NCBI GenBank assembly: GCA_017456885.1
Contig: JAFTIM010000001.1
Location: forward strand, 1 to 64,000
Length of the DNA stretch: 64,000 bases
Direction of reading: 5' to 3'
Source of the DNA: Paludibacteraceae bacterium
Lineage (GTDB): Bacteria; Bacteroidota; Bacteroidia; Bacteroidales; Paludibacteraceae
Shown here: positions 43,801 through 53,087 of the stretch, piece after piece
Numbering within the stretch: the stretch's first letter is position 1
Layout: every line of letters begins with the position of its first letter
Notes under the pieces: model-generated
Seen by the model: the letters and a program-made list of their open reading frames with translations, nothing else
The model's database searches: none
Told to the model about the DNA's origin: nothing
Made by a program: the position numbers and the translations under genes

Positions 43801-44418
43801 TTACAGTGATTGGTACTGCTCAAAAATCTCTTTTAGAGCCTCGCGTGTATATCGCTCTTTTTCCGGATATAATTGTTTCTCGTGTTCGAGTATTTGGTCT
43901 ATTGTCCAATAAAATTTAATAAACTTGGCAGGGACACCGCCACAGATGCAATAAGGAGGCATCGACTTTGACACAACCGCTCCGGCAGCAACGGTTGCTC
44001 CTCGCCCTATTGTAACCCCACTCAGCAGCGTTACATTGCAACCTATCCAAACATCTTCTTCGACAACTATGTCGTGGTCGAAACCTTTGGGCTTGTTCGC
44101 TTCTGTAATATCGGTTACATACAAGCCGACAATCCTTGCATGATTGCCAGTATGAACGGTCAGATGCTCGGCTATTGCACAACGGCCTTTGCAGATAAAT
44201 TTTGCATTGGTAGCAGAAATGTGAGCATTATTCCCAATTTTTGTATCGATACCGAAAAAAATATTTGCCGGATTGTTAAAATTATAGGGGGGGGTAATTA
44301 TAACGTTTTGGGCATAGCATCCAAATTTACGACGACTTTGTCCGAAATATGATTTGTACATCATATACGCTCCGCGAACAAAACGATTATTTTTTATCTT
44401 TCTGATTATTCTTCCCAT
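43801..44418 (-). CDS. Hexapeptide-repeat acyltransferase
   Basis: This protein of 205 residues has a left-handed beta-helix: repeats such as IGNNAHISATNAKFI, VEEDVWIGCNVTLLSGVTIGRGATVAAGAVVSK, and the end loop YCICGGVPAKFIKFYW. It probably O-acetylates a sugar of the polysaccharide. It overlaps the glycosyltransferase gene upstream by 13 bases. Confidence 0.88.
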   Translation of the reverse strand: MGRIIRKIKNNRFVRGAYMMYKSYFGQSRRKFGCYAQNVIITPPYNFNNPANIFFGIDTKIGNNAHISATNAKFICKGRCAIAEHLTVHTGNHARIVGLYVTDITEANKPKGFDHDIVVEEDVWIGCNVTLLSGVTIGRGATVAAGAVVSKSMPPYCICGGVPAKFIKFYWTIDQILEHEKQLYPEKERYTREALKEIFEQYQSL

Positions 44419-45494
44419 ATCTGTAACATTTTATTCCATATCACATCTATATTGTATCGTTCATTCACGCGACACTGTACATTTTTGCGCATTTCCTGCT
44501 TCAAATGCTCGTCATTGAGCAGATGCTCTATTGCATCGTGCAGTTGTTGCACGTTTCGAGGTTCAACCAGTACACCATACTTACCATTTTTATCATCTTC
44601 AAGCATTTGAGGAATGGCGCCTACGGGCGTTGTTACAATGGCACATCCACATGCCATACTTTCCAATATTACATTGGGAAAGCCCTCGGTGTAGGTGGGT
44701 AATACAAATATATCGCACGTTTGCATTTCGCAAATGACTTGTTCGTAGGGCATCTCGCCTTTCAGTTCCAACCATTTCCCGTTTTCGGCTATTGCTCCCA
44801 AATTCATACGCATATTTTCTTGTATTGTTCCTATCATGCGCAGTGTGATATTGGGAATTTGTTTGCAAGCGGTTACTAATTCCTCTACACCCTTGGTTTT
44901 TACGCAGTGTCCCACAAAAAGTATGTTTCGCGAATCACGCTCTATATGGTTGTTCTTGTTTACAATGTCAATTACTTCAGGGGCTATCGGATTTGGCAGT
45001 AAGGCTATGTTGTTAAATCCGTGAGCAACAAGTGAGTTGTACGATTGTTGGTCGATTACGATGGCTTTGGTAGCCTTTTGTATGACTTTGCACAATAGAT
45101 TCCATTCCCAATTATTCTGTTTCGCCAGTTCCGGTATTCGCCCAAAATGAAAATGTATAATTGTTTTTATGCCTTTACGTTTGGCAGTATGCAACATATA
45201 AAGATCTTTTGTGAGGCTCAGACTTGCACTCGATGTCAGGTGCATCACATCGTAGGTATTTATGTTTAACCGGCTACGGAAGTTCTTTAAGATTACCCGA
45301 TAATCTTTTAATGCAGAAATAATGCGAAAACATACCGATGAATTGATGTTTACAAATGTGCTTCGCCCTGTTGAGAGTAGATCTAAATCACAATCGTTTC
45401 GCCCTGTTTTTTTATAGTAGTCCAAAATATGCTCTGTCCATCGGGCTATTCCGCCTGTAACTCCTCCAAATGGAGCAACTAAAAGAACTTTCAT
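44406..45494 (-). CDS. GT4-family glycosyltransferase
   Basis: This protein of 362 residues begins LLVAPFGGVTGGIARWTEHIL, an acceptor-domain glycine loop. It has the GT4 donor site in NILFVGHCVKTKGVEELVTACKQI and LPTYTEGFPNVILESMACGCAIVTTPVGAIPQ, with the E-x7-E motif. It should add one sugar to the lipid-linked repeat unit. Donor and linkage cannot be read from sequence. Confidence 0.88.
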   Translation of the reverse strand: MKVLLVAPFGGVTGGIARWTEHILDYYKKTGRNDCDLDLLSTGRSTFVNINSSVCFRIISALKDYRVILKNFRSRLNINTYDVMHLTSSASLSLTKDLYMLHTAKRKGIKTIIHFHFGRIPELAKQNNWEWNLLCKVIQKATKAIVIDQQSYNSLVAHGFNNIALLPNPIAPEVIDIVNKNNHIERDSRNILFVGHCVKTKGVEELVTACKQIPNITLRMIGTIQENMRMNLGAIAENGKWLELKGEMPYEQVICEMQTCDIFVLPTYTEGFPNVILESMACGCAIVTTPVGAIPQMLEDDKNGKYGVLVEPRNVQQLHDAIEHLLNDEHLKQEMRKNVQCRVNERYNIDVIWNKMLQIWEE

Positions 45495-45495
45495 T

Positions 45496-46572
45496 TTAAT
45501 ATCTTGTATTATATATTTTTAAATAGGAAGAAGCTGTAGTGTGTATTTTATATTTATTGAAAGATGCTAATGAATTTTTCTTAAGGGTTGCCCGTTTTTC
45601 TTCTGTTAAATTAATAAAATGTTTTAGCATGTTGTAATAAGCACTTTCGGACAAATCCTTTGAAAGGAATCCATTTTTGCCATTTTGAATCATATTTATA
45701 CAACCACCAACAGGTGTGCATAGAGGAATACAACCAACAGAAAATGCTTCGATAATGGTCATAGGCATACCTTCCATTCTTGATGATAAACACATCGCAT
45801 CAGCAGTGTATAAGTAATCTCTTACATTATCAACGACACCTTTATAAATAATTTTATTAGATAAGAATTTTGATAATTCATGAAATAAATCTTTATGAGT
45901 TTGATTACTCCCTAACCATATCAGTTTAATATTTACCCCTTCCTCTATCAATCGTTTTACGGAAGAGAGAAGCAATACTTGATTTTTGATAGGTTGACAG
46001 CTTGCGGGGTGAATCAATACAAACTCGTTATTATTGCAGTGTGTTATTTCGCCTTTTACTTTATAATCTGAAATACCATTATAGATAATATCGGCATTGA
46101 ATTTGTAAAATTCTTTAAATGAGGCATTGGATTCTTCTGATATAGTAATCGGTTGGCATAAGTGCCATTTGAACATTATTCTTCTTAGAAATGTAGTGAG
46201 AAAACCTCCTGCTTCGCGTTTTGCATGTGAGTGAATAGTTGCAACGAATTTGACATTATTGCAAAAAATGGTTGCCAAAAAAATGTATGGTATTGCATTA
46301 GAATGTACATGAACTACTTGAAAACCTGCTTGTTTAATAACTTTTATTAACGAGAACATACATTTTAAATCCATTCCACTTTTCTTGTGAAGAGAGAAGA
46401 GTTTGATGTTATGATTGATAGTCGTAAGAACATGATTATTCTCTTTGGATAAATCATATAATGTGGCAATAGAACAATCTTGTCCAATGTTAAGCAGCTC
46501 ATTTGATAGTTCGGCAACAAACCGTTCTGCACCGCCAGAACCTAAAGTCGGTATCAGTTGTAGTATTTTCAT
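45496..46572 (-). CDS. GT4-family glycosyltransferase
   Basis: This protein of 358 residues opens with QLIPTLGSGGAERFVAELSNELL, the GT4 acceptor loop. The donor half has VLIHPASCQPIKNQVLLLSSVKRLIEEG and LSSRMEGMPMTIIEAFSVGCIPLCTPVGG. It lies 1 base before the 44406-45494 transferase in transcription order and 2 bases after the previous one, so translation is tightly packed. Confidence 0.88.
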   Translation of the reverse strand: MKILQLIPTLGSGGAERFVAELSNELLNIGQDCSIATLYDLSKENNHVLTTINHNIKLFSLHKKSGMDLKCMFSLIKVIKQAGFQVVHVHSNAIPYIFLATIFCNNVKFVATIHSHAKREAGGFLTTFLRRIMFKWHLCQPITISEESNASFKEFYKFNADIIYNGISDYKVKGEITHCNNNEFVLIHPASCQPIKNQVLLLSSVKRLIEEGVNIKLIWLGSNQTHKDLFHELSKFLSNKIIYKGVVDNVRDYLYTADAMCLSSRMEGMPMTIIEAFSVGCIPLCTPVGGCINMIQNGKNGFLSKDLSESAYYNMLKHFINLTEEKRATLKKNSLASFNKYKIHTTASSYLKIYNTRY

Positions 46573-46574
46573 AA

Positions 46575-47696
46575 TCAGTAGGCTATTTTAATATAGTTTA
46601 TCAACTTATTGTAACCTGTTGTTGCAGCATGAGTGTATGTGAAGTAATTGCCAATGGCTTCTGCCTTTTCATGATACAGATTGTTGTCGGTCAAACATTT
46701 GTCAATGGCGGAAGATAATTCCTCTATTGTTTGGCAAAAAATACCGGTGTTGTGTGATTCTAAAACTTTGTTCGGGTTTACTGTAGAGATAATGGGAACG
46801 TTGTTCGACCAAGCCTGCAGAAAAGTATTCGGAAATCCTTCGTATTCCGACGTACACAAGAAAAGTCGGCAATGTTTGAAATATTCGTTGGTCTCACGAA
46901 AACTTTTTGCTCCTAAAAAATGCAGGTTGGGTAGTGAGTCGGCTTCCCGATTGCAGGTGTCGAACAGCGAATGTTCCATATCTCCACCGATGATAGTGAA
47001 CGTGAAATTGGGCATTTTTTTTGCCAAATCGAACACCCAAGTAGGGCGCTTGAGCGATTTGATATTTGCCACCCAAAGTACATCGGTATTTTTTATGTTG
47101 TAGATGTTATCGTTTTTAACAACTCCCCAAATGTTGGGAATAATGAGTGACTTCCTATTGAATAAGGATAAAAGTTGTGCTTCTTGAAACTCATTTTGGG
47201 CAACGATAAATTTTGTATTGCGAATACCTTTTAGAAAACAACTCCGGTTGATATTGTTGGCTAATGTTCCATTTCTCAAGGTAAGTTCTTTGTCGCTGGC
47301 TATGAAATGAACGGTTGTCGTTTTAAAGCATTTTGCAACAAACGAAATAAAAAACAGATTTCTGTTGGTACCTCCTCGTGTAATTATGAGGTTGGGTTTG
47401 ACTTTTATAAAAATGTATAGCGTAAAGAAAAGATAAAGTACTGCCGACCATAGGTGTGTAACAAAATCTTTATGAAAGATAATCCCTTCGGTGTCAAAAC
47501 TTGTTGTGTTTTTGTCGGAATAAAAAGAGTGTACGTCCCACCCGTTTTTCATAAACGTATTAGCCCAAAAATACATTTGTACGGAGATTCCTCCAATACG
47601 ATTGGATGCAGGATTGATGATGTCACTTATGGCGGTAGTCCATAAGATACAAGTATTTCTCTTTTCAGAAATAGATACCTTTCGATGTTCCTTCAT
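46575..47696 (-). CDS. GT4-family glycosyltransferase
   Basis: This 373-residue protein has RIGGISVQMYFWANTFMKNGWDVH in the acceptor half and VLWVANIKSLKRPTWVFDLAKKMP then LCTSEYEGFPNTFLQAWSNNVPIISTVNP in the donor half, where the E-x7-E is partly changed (EGFPNTFLQ). It overlaps the acyltransferase gene upstream by 32 bases. Confidence 0.85.
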   Translation of the reverse strand: MKEHRKVSISEKRNTCILWTTAISDIINPASNRIGGISVQMYFWANTFMKNGWDVHSFYSDKNTTSFDTEGIIFHKDFVTHLWSAVLYLFFTLYIFIKVKPNLIITRGGTNRNLFFISFVAKCFKTTTVHFIASDKELTLRNGTLANNINRSCFLKGIRNTKFIVAQNEFQEAQLLSLFNRKSLIIPNIWGVVKNDNIYNIKNTDVLWVANIKSLKRPTWVFDLAKKMPNFTFTIIGGDMEHSLFDTCNREADSLPNLHFLGAKSFRETNEYFKHCRLFLCTSEYEGFPNTFLQAWSNNVPIISTVNPNKVLESHNTGIFCQTIEELSSAIDKCLTDNNLYHEKAEAIGNYFTYTHAATTGYNKLINYIKIAY

Positions 47697-48219
47697 AGTT
47701 GAAAAGTTTTTTTAGTGCACGATCTTTCTCTTCACCTTTTAAATGTCCTAAATGTAACGATTCTTTCTTTAGTTTTTCAAGGTATTCGTCTGCAGTTTTT
47801 ATAACCTTGGCAGGTACTCCTACTGCTACAGAGTTGTCGGGTATGTCGTGGGTAACAATACTTCCTGCTCCAATTATTACATTGTTGCCAATATGTACGC
47901 CGGGTAATATGATTGTTCTTATCCCTATATAAACATCATTACCAACGGTTATCGGTTTTGTTATTTCTAAGTCGGGAACAAGATGTCTGTAGACTAAAGT
48001 GCCTCCATCATGTGTTACAAATTGTACTTTGTCCGTTATGTGAACGTTTTTCCCTAAAGTAATACACCAAGGTTCGCTGCCCCAGCCTATAGTCCCATAT
48101 AGATGAACGCCTCCTTCCGCTGGCATATTTACTCCGACTTTTTTTGCAAAAGCCAATGGGCGTGTCCTATAATAGAACATAATTTTCAATTGTTTGATAA
48201 AACGTTTAATCTTTTTCAT
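47665..48219 (-). CDS. Hexapeptide-repeat acyltransferase, CysE/WbbJ-like
   Basis: This protein of 184 residues has a left-handed beta-helix: LGKNVHITDKVQFVTHDGGT, VGNDVYIGIRTIILPGVHIGNNVIIGAGSIVTHDIPDNSVAVGVPAKVI. It is a likely O- or N-acetyltransferase for the polysaccharide. It overlaps the polymerase-like gene by 14 bases. Confidence 0.87.
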   Translation of the reverse strand: MKKIKRFIKQLKIMFYYRTRPLAFAKKVGVNMPAEGGVHLYGTIGWGSEPWCITLGKNVHITDKVQFVTHDGGTLVYRHLVPDLEITKPITVGNDVYIGIRTIILPGVHIGNNVIIGAGSIVTHDIPDNSVAVGVPAKVIKTADEYLEKLKKESLHLGHLKGEEKDRALKKLFNYEGTSKGIYF

Positions 48220-49426
48220 GTTTCTGGATATTTATATTTTGGTTTATATAAAAACACCTTCCTAATACAATAGCAAGTAAAATAGACTGGGAATTAAAAG
48301 CGATGGCATTGAAAACCGATAATCCGCCTAAAGCAAATAGCCAAAGCATAAGTATAAGCATTTCGGGATAGAAAGTTTTTTTCTGTTTTACAGAGTTCCA
48401 AAAAAGGTTGAAAAATATTGCAAACCAAATAAAGAAGAATGGCACCGCCAAAAAACATCCGTAGTGCATTTCTGCCATCAGTAACTGATTGTCGATGCTT
48501 GTGTAGTTATCTCCACCTATCGAGGAGTTGTAAGAAACATTGATGCCTCCGCCGAAAAGCCAAGTAGTAAGCGGTATTTGGGAGAATGTCTCTTTGTATT
48601 GAAACAAACGCGTGTCGCTTTGGCTTTTTTGCTCAAGGGTACTGAAAGCCTTTGTCCAGTCGCTTAAAGAGAATACAACGGCAACAATTACGATTATGAG
48701 GGTAATATATGCAACTGTCTTGAAATTCTTATTGCTTTTTTCGTTGTTGAGTTGATAAAAAATAATCAGTATTAGTAGGACTGTTTGAATCATCCACGAA
48801 CGATAAGTAAGCGAGAATGCTATCAGTCCGAATACAATGACGAGTGCTATAATGTAGATTTTTGTCCGTTTGTTGTATTGCTTAATGAATGCACTGCAGA
48901 GTGCTAACCACCAAAACGAGGAAACGAGAAAATAGGTTACAGGAGTACCACCCCCAACTCTCCCTCCAAGCGGGACTATCAATATGGAATAAAAAAACAA
49001 TGTGAGAAACAGAAAAATACTCCCCATAATAGGAGATAGTTTTTTTAGAAAAAACCAGCATTCTTCGTCGCAACCTATTGCCATGGTAAACAAGGTAAGA
49101 TAAACTAACGAAGACGAAGATGAATAAAATGTTTCGATAATGCCTACATGAAATAAATCAAATCCCAACCAAAATACTATAGCAATGAAACAGCAAGTCA
49201 GAGCAATGGGGTATTTCCTGAAAATTTTCAGGTTGTAGCTTGATGAAAATGACATCCATAATGCTATTAGAAGTGCCATTAAATTTAATCCGACAGATAT
49301 ATAGTTGGTAAGTCCGTTGAGATAAAGTTCTCCGTTTTCAACACCTACTTTCATATGAAGGTACGAATACAAGCGTGAGAGTAGAATCAGAATAAAAACC
49401 AGTGTCAGTTTACGCTTTTTGTTCAT
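48206..49426 (-). CDS. Wzy-like polysaccharide polymerase
   Basis: This membrane protein of 406 residues has about ten to eleven hydrophobic segments and a large periplasmic loop (about 280-330, SDTRLFQYKETFSQIPLTTW then FGGGINVSYN). Size, topology and position between the flippase and transferase genes fit a Wzy polymerase that joins repeat units in the periplasm. Wzy proteins share little sequence, so this is by topology and context. Confidence 0.75.
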   Translation of the reverse strand: MNKKRKLTLVFILILLSRLYSYLHMKVGVENGELYLNGLTNYISVGLNLMALLIALWMSFSSSYNLKIFRKYPIALTCCFIAIVFWLGFDLFHVGIIETFYSSSSSLVYLTLFTMAIGCDEECWFFLKKLSPIMGSIFLFLTLFFYSILIVPLGGRVGGGTPVTYFLVSSFWWLALCSAFIKQYNKRTKIYIIALVIVFGLIAFSLTYRSWMIQTVLLILIIFYQLNNEKSNKNFKTVAYITLIIVIVAVVFSLSDWTKAFSTLEQKSQSDTRLFQYKETFSQIPLTTWLFGGGINVSYNSSIGGDNYTSIDNQLLMAEMHYGCFLAVPFFFIWFAIFFNLFWNSVKQKKTFYPEMLILMLWLFALGGLSVFNAIAFNSQSILLAIVLGRCFYINQNINIQKHEKD

Positions 49427-50804
49427 ATTGCCGATAGATAAGATGCACTTTCCTTAAAATAAAAGGTATGATAATAGAGGCGTAACATATCGCTGATACC
49501 CATGGTATGATATTGGTGCCGAAAAATGATGCCAGAATTACTTTCAACAAAATACTTGCGACTACAAATATGGCAAAAATAAAAATTTGTGCTTTTACCA
49601 TTCCAATCGAATTGAGAACCATGAAATAGGGAGCTACAAACGAGAGGAGTATTTGCATAATGCACATTCCTGTCAAACAGAATATTGAGAAACTGAAATT
49701 TTCGCCTAACCATAGTTTGAACGCAAAAGGTGCAATTATGATGAGGATTAACGACATTGTTACTGCAAAGACTATGGATAAGATTGCTACTTTTTTCGTA
49801 TTGCGTTTTACCCAAACTATTTCGCCTCGGGCGATAGCCTCTCCGTTAGCCGACCAAAGCGGAGTGCTTATCATGCTTGCAATAAGACTTATTAGTGTCG
49901 CTATTTTTGTAAGAATGGAGTAAGGTGTTGCCTCCGACAAACTTCCGATATGAGCAACTATAAAGGTATCGATGGACAAACCGATAGTGGTAACAATAGA
50001 AAGAAAAAAGAATAATAACCCCGTATTTAACAGATTTTTAGCGGTTTCTCGTTCTAAATAATGCCTCGAAAAAGTTATTTGATGACTATTTTTGTGATAG
50101 TAGAAGCACGAATTGAGTACAAACATGATAAGTGGCATTGATGCGGTGGTGGCTATCAATGTAACTTTCCCTAAATCGGCTTTACTTATGATGTAGATGC
50201 ATAATAAATTCAATATACTTGCAAAACATTGCCATAAATGGCTGTTGTAACCCTCTTGATAAGCAAGCTGTATGCGTTGTATGAGTGAAAAGGGTATGGA
50301 TATAAATTTAGGAATAACAATGCTCAAAATCACAATGCCCACAATGGCTTGAGTTGTGTTTGTTGTCGCATTCATTAGCGCCGACCAATTTATAAAAGGA
50401 TAGAGCAAAAGCAACAAGGCTACTAAAATTGCAGCAATGCAGAACAATATAAAATAGGTGTTGTTAATAATTTTTTGTTGTAACGAGATGTCGTTTTTAC
50501 CAAAAGCTTTACTTAAAAGTGTCTGTAATCCATTACCTAATCCTAAATCGGCAAATACGAAAATGGCAAAAAAAGATGTAATGGTGTTCCACAATCCATA
50601 AATTTCCACGCCTAAATAATCTAACGTGATACGAATGGTGATGAAAGGAATAATTGTTTGAAACACTTTTGAAACAGCTGCTGCAAGTGCCGTAAGTGCA
50701 ATGCGTCGCATGCGCTCGTTGGAGCGACCTTCGGCTGTAGAGGTATCAAAAGGCTTGTGAAAGACCCGCTTTATGTTCGATATGATGTGCTTGGGAGTAA
50801 TCAC
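49410..50804 (-). CDS. Wzx-like oligosaccharide flippase
   Basis: This membrane protein of 464 residues has about twelve segments, with the MATE/PST-like start ERMRRIALTALAAAVSKVFQTIIPFITIRITLDYLG and FADLGLGNGLQTLLSKAFG. It should flip the lipid-linked repeat unit to the periplasm. I keep the GTG start at 50804 because it overlaps the upstream stop as GTGA; the first ATG would be 31 residues later. Confidence 0.88.
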   Translation of the reverse strand: MITPKHIISNIKRVFHKPFDTSTAEGRSNERMRRIALTALAAAVSKVFQTIIPFITIRITLDYLGVEIYGLWNTITSFFAIFVFADLGLGNGLQTLLSKAFGKNDISLQQKIINNTYFILFCIAAILVALLLLLYPFINWSALMNATTNTTQAIVGIVILSIVIPKFISIPFSLIQRIQLAYQEGYNSHLWQCFASILNLLCIYIISKADLGKVTLIATTASMPLIMFVLNSCFYYHKNSHQITFSRHYLERETAKNLLNTGLLFFFLSIVTTIGLSIDTFIVAHIGSLSEATPYSILTKIATLISLIASMISTPLWSANGEAIARGEIVWVKRNTKKVAILSIVFAVTMSLILIIIAPFAFKLWLGENFSFSIFCLTGMCIMQILLSFVAPYFMVLNSIGMVKAQIFIFAIFVVASILLKVILASFFGTNIIPWVSAICYASIIIPFILRKVHLIYRQYEQKA

Positions 50805-51964
50805 CGCAACAAAGTTTCTTTGTTTATGACATTTACTATTTTTTTCGTTTCAGTTAGATAATTGAAATGTTGCAGTGCTACACGAGCACCATTTTCTCCA
50901 ATCTTTTTCGCCTCTGAAGGATTGTTTAAAACCCATAATATTTTTTCGGCTATTTCTTCATAATTTCCCGGTGTGGCAAGTAGTGCATCTTTTTGGTCGG
51001 TTAGGAATAACGAGATGTCGCCTGTCTTGGTTATCACTACCGGATTTTCTGTAAGCAAATATTCTCCGAGTTTAGTCGGAAAACCGTTTTGTGCTTGTAA
51101 GTTGTTGGGACGAGCCAATACTAAAACCTCTGCATCTTTCAGCATTTGTGGCATCGTTTCGGAAGGTACTACGCCTGTCATTACAACCCTTTGCTCAAGT
51201 CCGAATTCCTTTATTAAACGTAGATTTTCATTCTTGTCATCAGCTTTGGGAACGGCTCCTATGATGTAGAGTTGTATATGTTTGTTTTTGTCAGCCACAA
51301 TAGAAAATGCCCTTATCAAATCATTTACGCCATCTTTTTGATTTGACACAGTCCCGCAATAGGCAATATAGGGCGTTTGGGGAGTTTCTTTTTTTAAGTC
51401 TCTGAAACGTCCGTAGTCTACCATCATATTGATGATATGTAGGCGGTTCTCGTCAATCCCTTGCTCTATATACGATTGTTTCAGCGATTGTGTAATAACA
51501 AAAATTCCTTTTAATTTTTGGCAAATATGATAATAAAATGCTTGTTTCTCTTTTGTATTAAATCCTTGCGACGAAACTAAAAGATGTTCTGTCCGTTCTA
51601 AATAAATATCTCCTTTGTGTGTTGCAACCATATCGGGAAGAAATGTCGCTGCACTTAAATTTAGAATTATATCACAAGGAGAAAGTTTTGATAAAAAACG
51701 CTTAAATTTCCATCTGCTCAGAAACTTATATGCTATATAGAACTGCAATTTGTTGAAAAATCTCCAATTGGTTTTTCTCCCATACCACATGTATTCAAAT
51801 GCCCCATATCGCAAACAATCAGATTCCTTGTCAAAGTTTCTCGAAGGCAAAATTGCAATGTTTCGATGCTCCATCCCCAACTCTTTTAATCCTTTAGAAA
51901 TGGCTAAAGCACGATTGGTATTTGCTGAATTTTTTTGATATGAACTTTGTATAAGGTAAATCAT
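50801..51964 (-). CDS. GT4-family glycosyltransferase
   Basis: This protein of 387 residues has SSYQKNSANTNRALAISKGL at the N-terminus and a GT4 donor half: YIAYCGTVSNQKDGVNDLIRAFSIVAD and LVLARPNNLQAQNGFPTKLGEYLLTENPVVIT, in which the usual E-x7-E is FPTKLGEYL. It overlaps the flippase by 4 bases. The sugar is unknown. Confidence 0.87.
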   Translation of the reverse strand: MIYLIQSSYQKNSANTNRALAISKGLKELGMEHRNIAILPSRNFDKESDCLRYGAFEYMWYGRKTNWRFFNKLQFYIAYKFLSRWKFKRFLSKLSPCDIILNLSAATFLPDMVATHKGDIYLERTEHLLVSSQGFNTKEKQAFYYHICQKLKGIFVITQSLKQSYIEQGIDENRLHIINMMVDYGRFRDLKKETPQTPYIAYCGTVSNQKDGVNDLIRAFSIVADKNKHIQLYIIGAVPKADDKNENLRLIKEFGLEQRVVMTGVVPSETMPQMLKDAEVLVLARPNNLQAQNGFPTKLGEYLLTENPVVITKTGDISLFLTDQKDALLATPGNYEEIAEKILWVLNNPSEAKKIGENGARVALQHFNYLTETKKIVNVINKETLLR

Positions 51965-51971
51965 AAGTATA

Positions 51972-53087
51972 TTAATTCAATATTTTTAACAAAATATCTT
52001 TGTGAGCATCACATCTAATTAAATTTAAAAGCAAAGCTTTTTTACTTTTTGTTAGAGAATATGGAATAATTTTTAATTCTTTCAGTTTTTTAATAATCCT
52101 AATATTATTAAAAGGTTCTAAATTCAGAAGAATATTCTTTTGTCTGTTCATGACCAGTTCCTGAAATTTAGAATCTAATAGTTCATCATTATCAATGATT
52201 TTATTAAGCGATTCTATCTCTTTTAAGAATGAGAGTTTTTCTTTGTCGTTGAGTATTTTAATAAATGGGGTTGAAGAACATTGCTCATAAGGAATAAGAT
52301 TGAAAGAAATATTCTCATCTATATTTAATAATACCATATAACCTTGGTTCCAAGAAGAGTTCTGTTTTCCTTCCCAATCAAAACAAAAATTTCCTAATCC
52401 GTAAAATATGGGTTTGTCTTTATATATTTCATATCCACACAAACAATGTTGGTGATGATTAATAATGCAATCGACACCTAAATCAATAAAAAAGCGATAT
52501 AATTTTTTCATTCTTGGAGTAGGATTATTGTACTCTTCAGTTCCTCCGTGAATTATAAGAATTACATAGTCGTTGTTTTTTCTTTCAGTTGTTATTTGAT
52601 AATATAGATTTATAATATCCAATGGTGCAGATCCTCCAGTATTAGGAGTTGCAATGGACCATTCTTGTTCACAACAATTGATAAAAGCGATTTTTTTATT
52701 TTGGATGTTTTTATAAAGAGTTTTTTTTGCTTCAGAAAGATTGATGCCACCACCTATATAATCAATATCGTTGGCAATACATAAATCCAAAGTGTTTTTT
52801 ACTCCTATATCGCCATAGTCATAGAAATGGTTATTTGCTAATGTAACGCAATTAAAACCAGCATACTTTAATGCTGCCATTGCAGATTCATCACATTTAA
52901 GATTAGGACCTGTCTTGAAAATAGGAGAAGCATTATCTCTTACAATTGGAGCTTCAAGATTTACAATTGAATAGTCTGCATTGTTTGTAATTTTGCTGAT
53001 TTGTACTAATGCAGAGAAGTCATTGTTTTTGAAAAGTTCAGAAATCCTATGATGAGGAACAAAATCGCCAGCAAATAGTAGTTTCAT
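51972..53087 (-). CDS. CapA-family metallophosphatase-like protein
   Basis: This 371-residue protein belongs to the CapA/PGA_cap fold related to calcineurin-like phosphoesterases. LLFAGDFVPHHR, NLEAPIVRDNASP, LANNHFYDYGDIGVKNTLD, IIHGGTEEYNNPTPRMKKL and IINHHQHCLCGYEIYKDKPIFYGLGNF follow the family's metal-binding order. CapA is needed in Bacillus to make and anchor poly-gamma-glutamate. No signal peptide is seen here, unlike Bacillus CapA. It is packed against the TupA-like gene with no gap, suggesting joint function. Confidence 0.87.
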   Translation of the reverse strand: MKLLFAGDFVPHHRISELFKNNDFSALVQISKITNNADYSIVNLEAPIVRDNASPIFKTGPNLKCDESAMAALKYAGFNCVTLANNHFYDYGDIGVKNTLDLCIANDIDYIGGGINLSEAKKTLYKNIQNKKIAFINCCEQEWSIATPNTGGSAPLDIINLYYQITTERKNNDYVILIIHGGTEEYNNPTPRMKKLYRFFIDLGVDCIINHHQHCLCGYEIYKDKPIFYGLGNFCFDWEGKQNSSWNQGYMVLLNIDENISFNLIPYEQCSSTPFIKILNDKEKLSFLKEIESLNKIIDNDELLDSKFQELVMNRQKNILLNLEPFNNIRIIKKLKELKIIPYSLTKSKKALLLNLIRCDAHKDILLKILN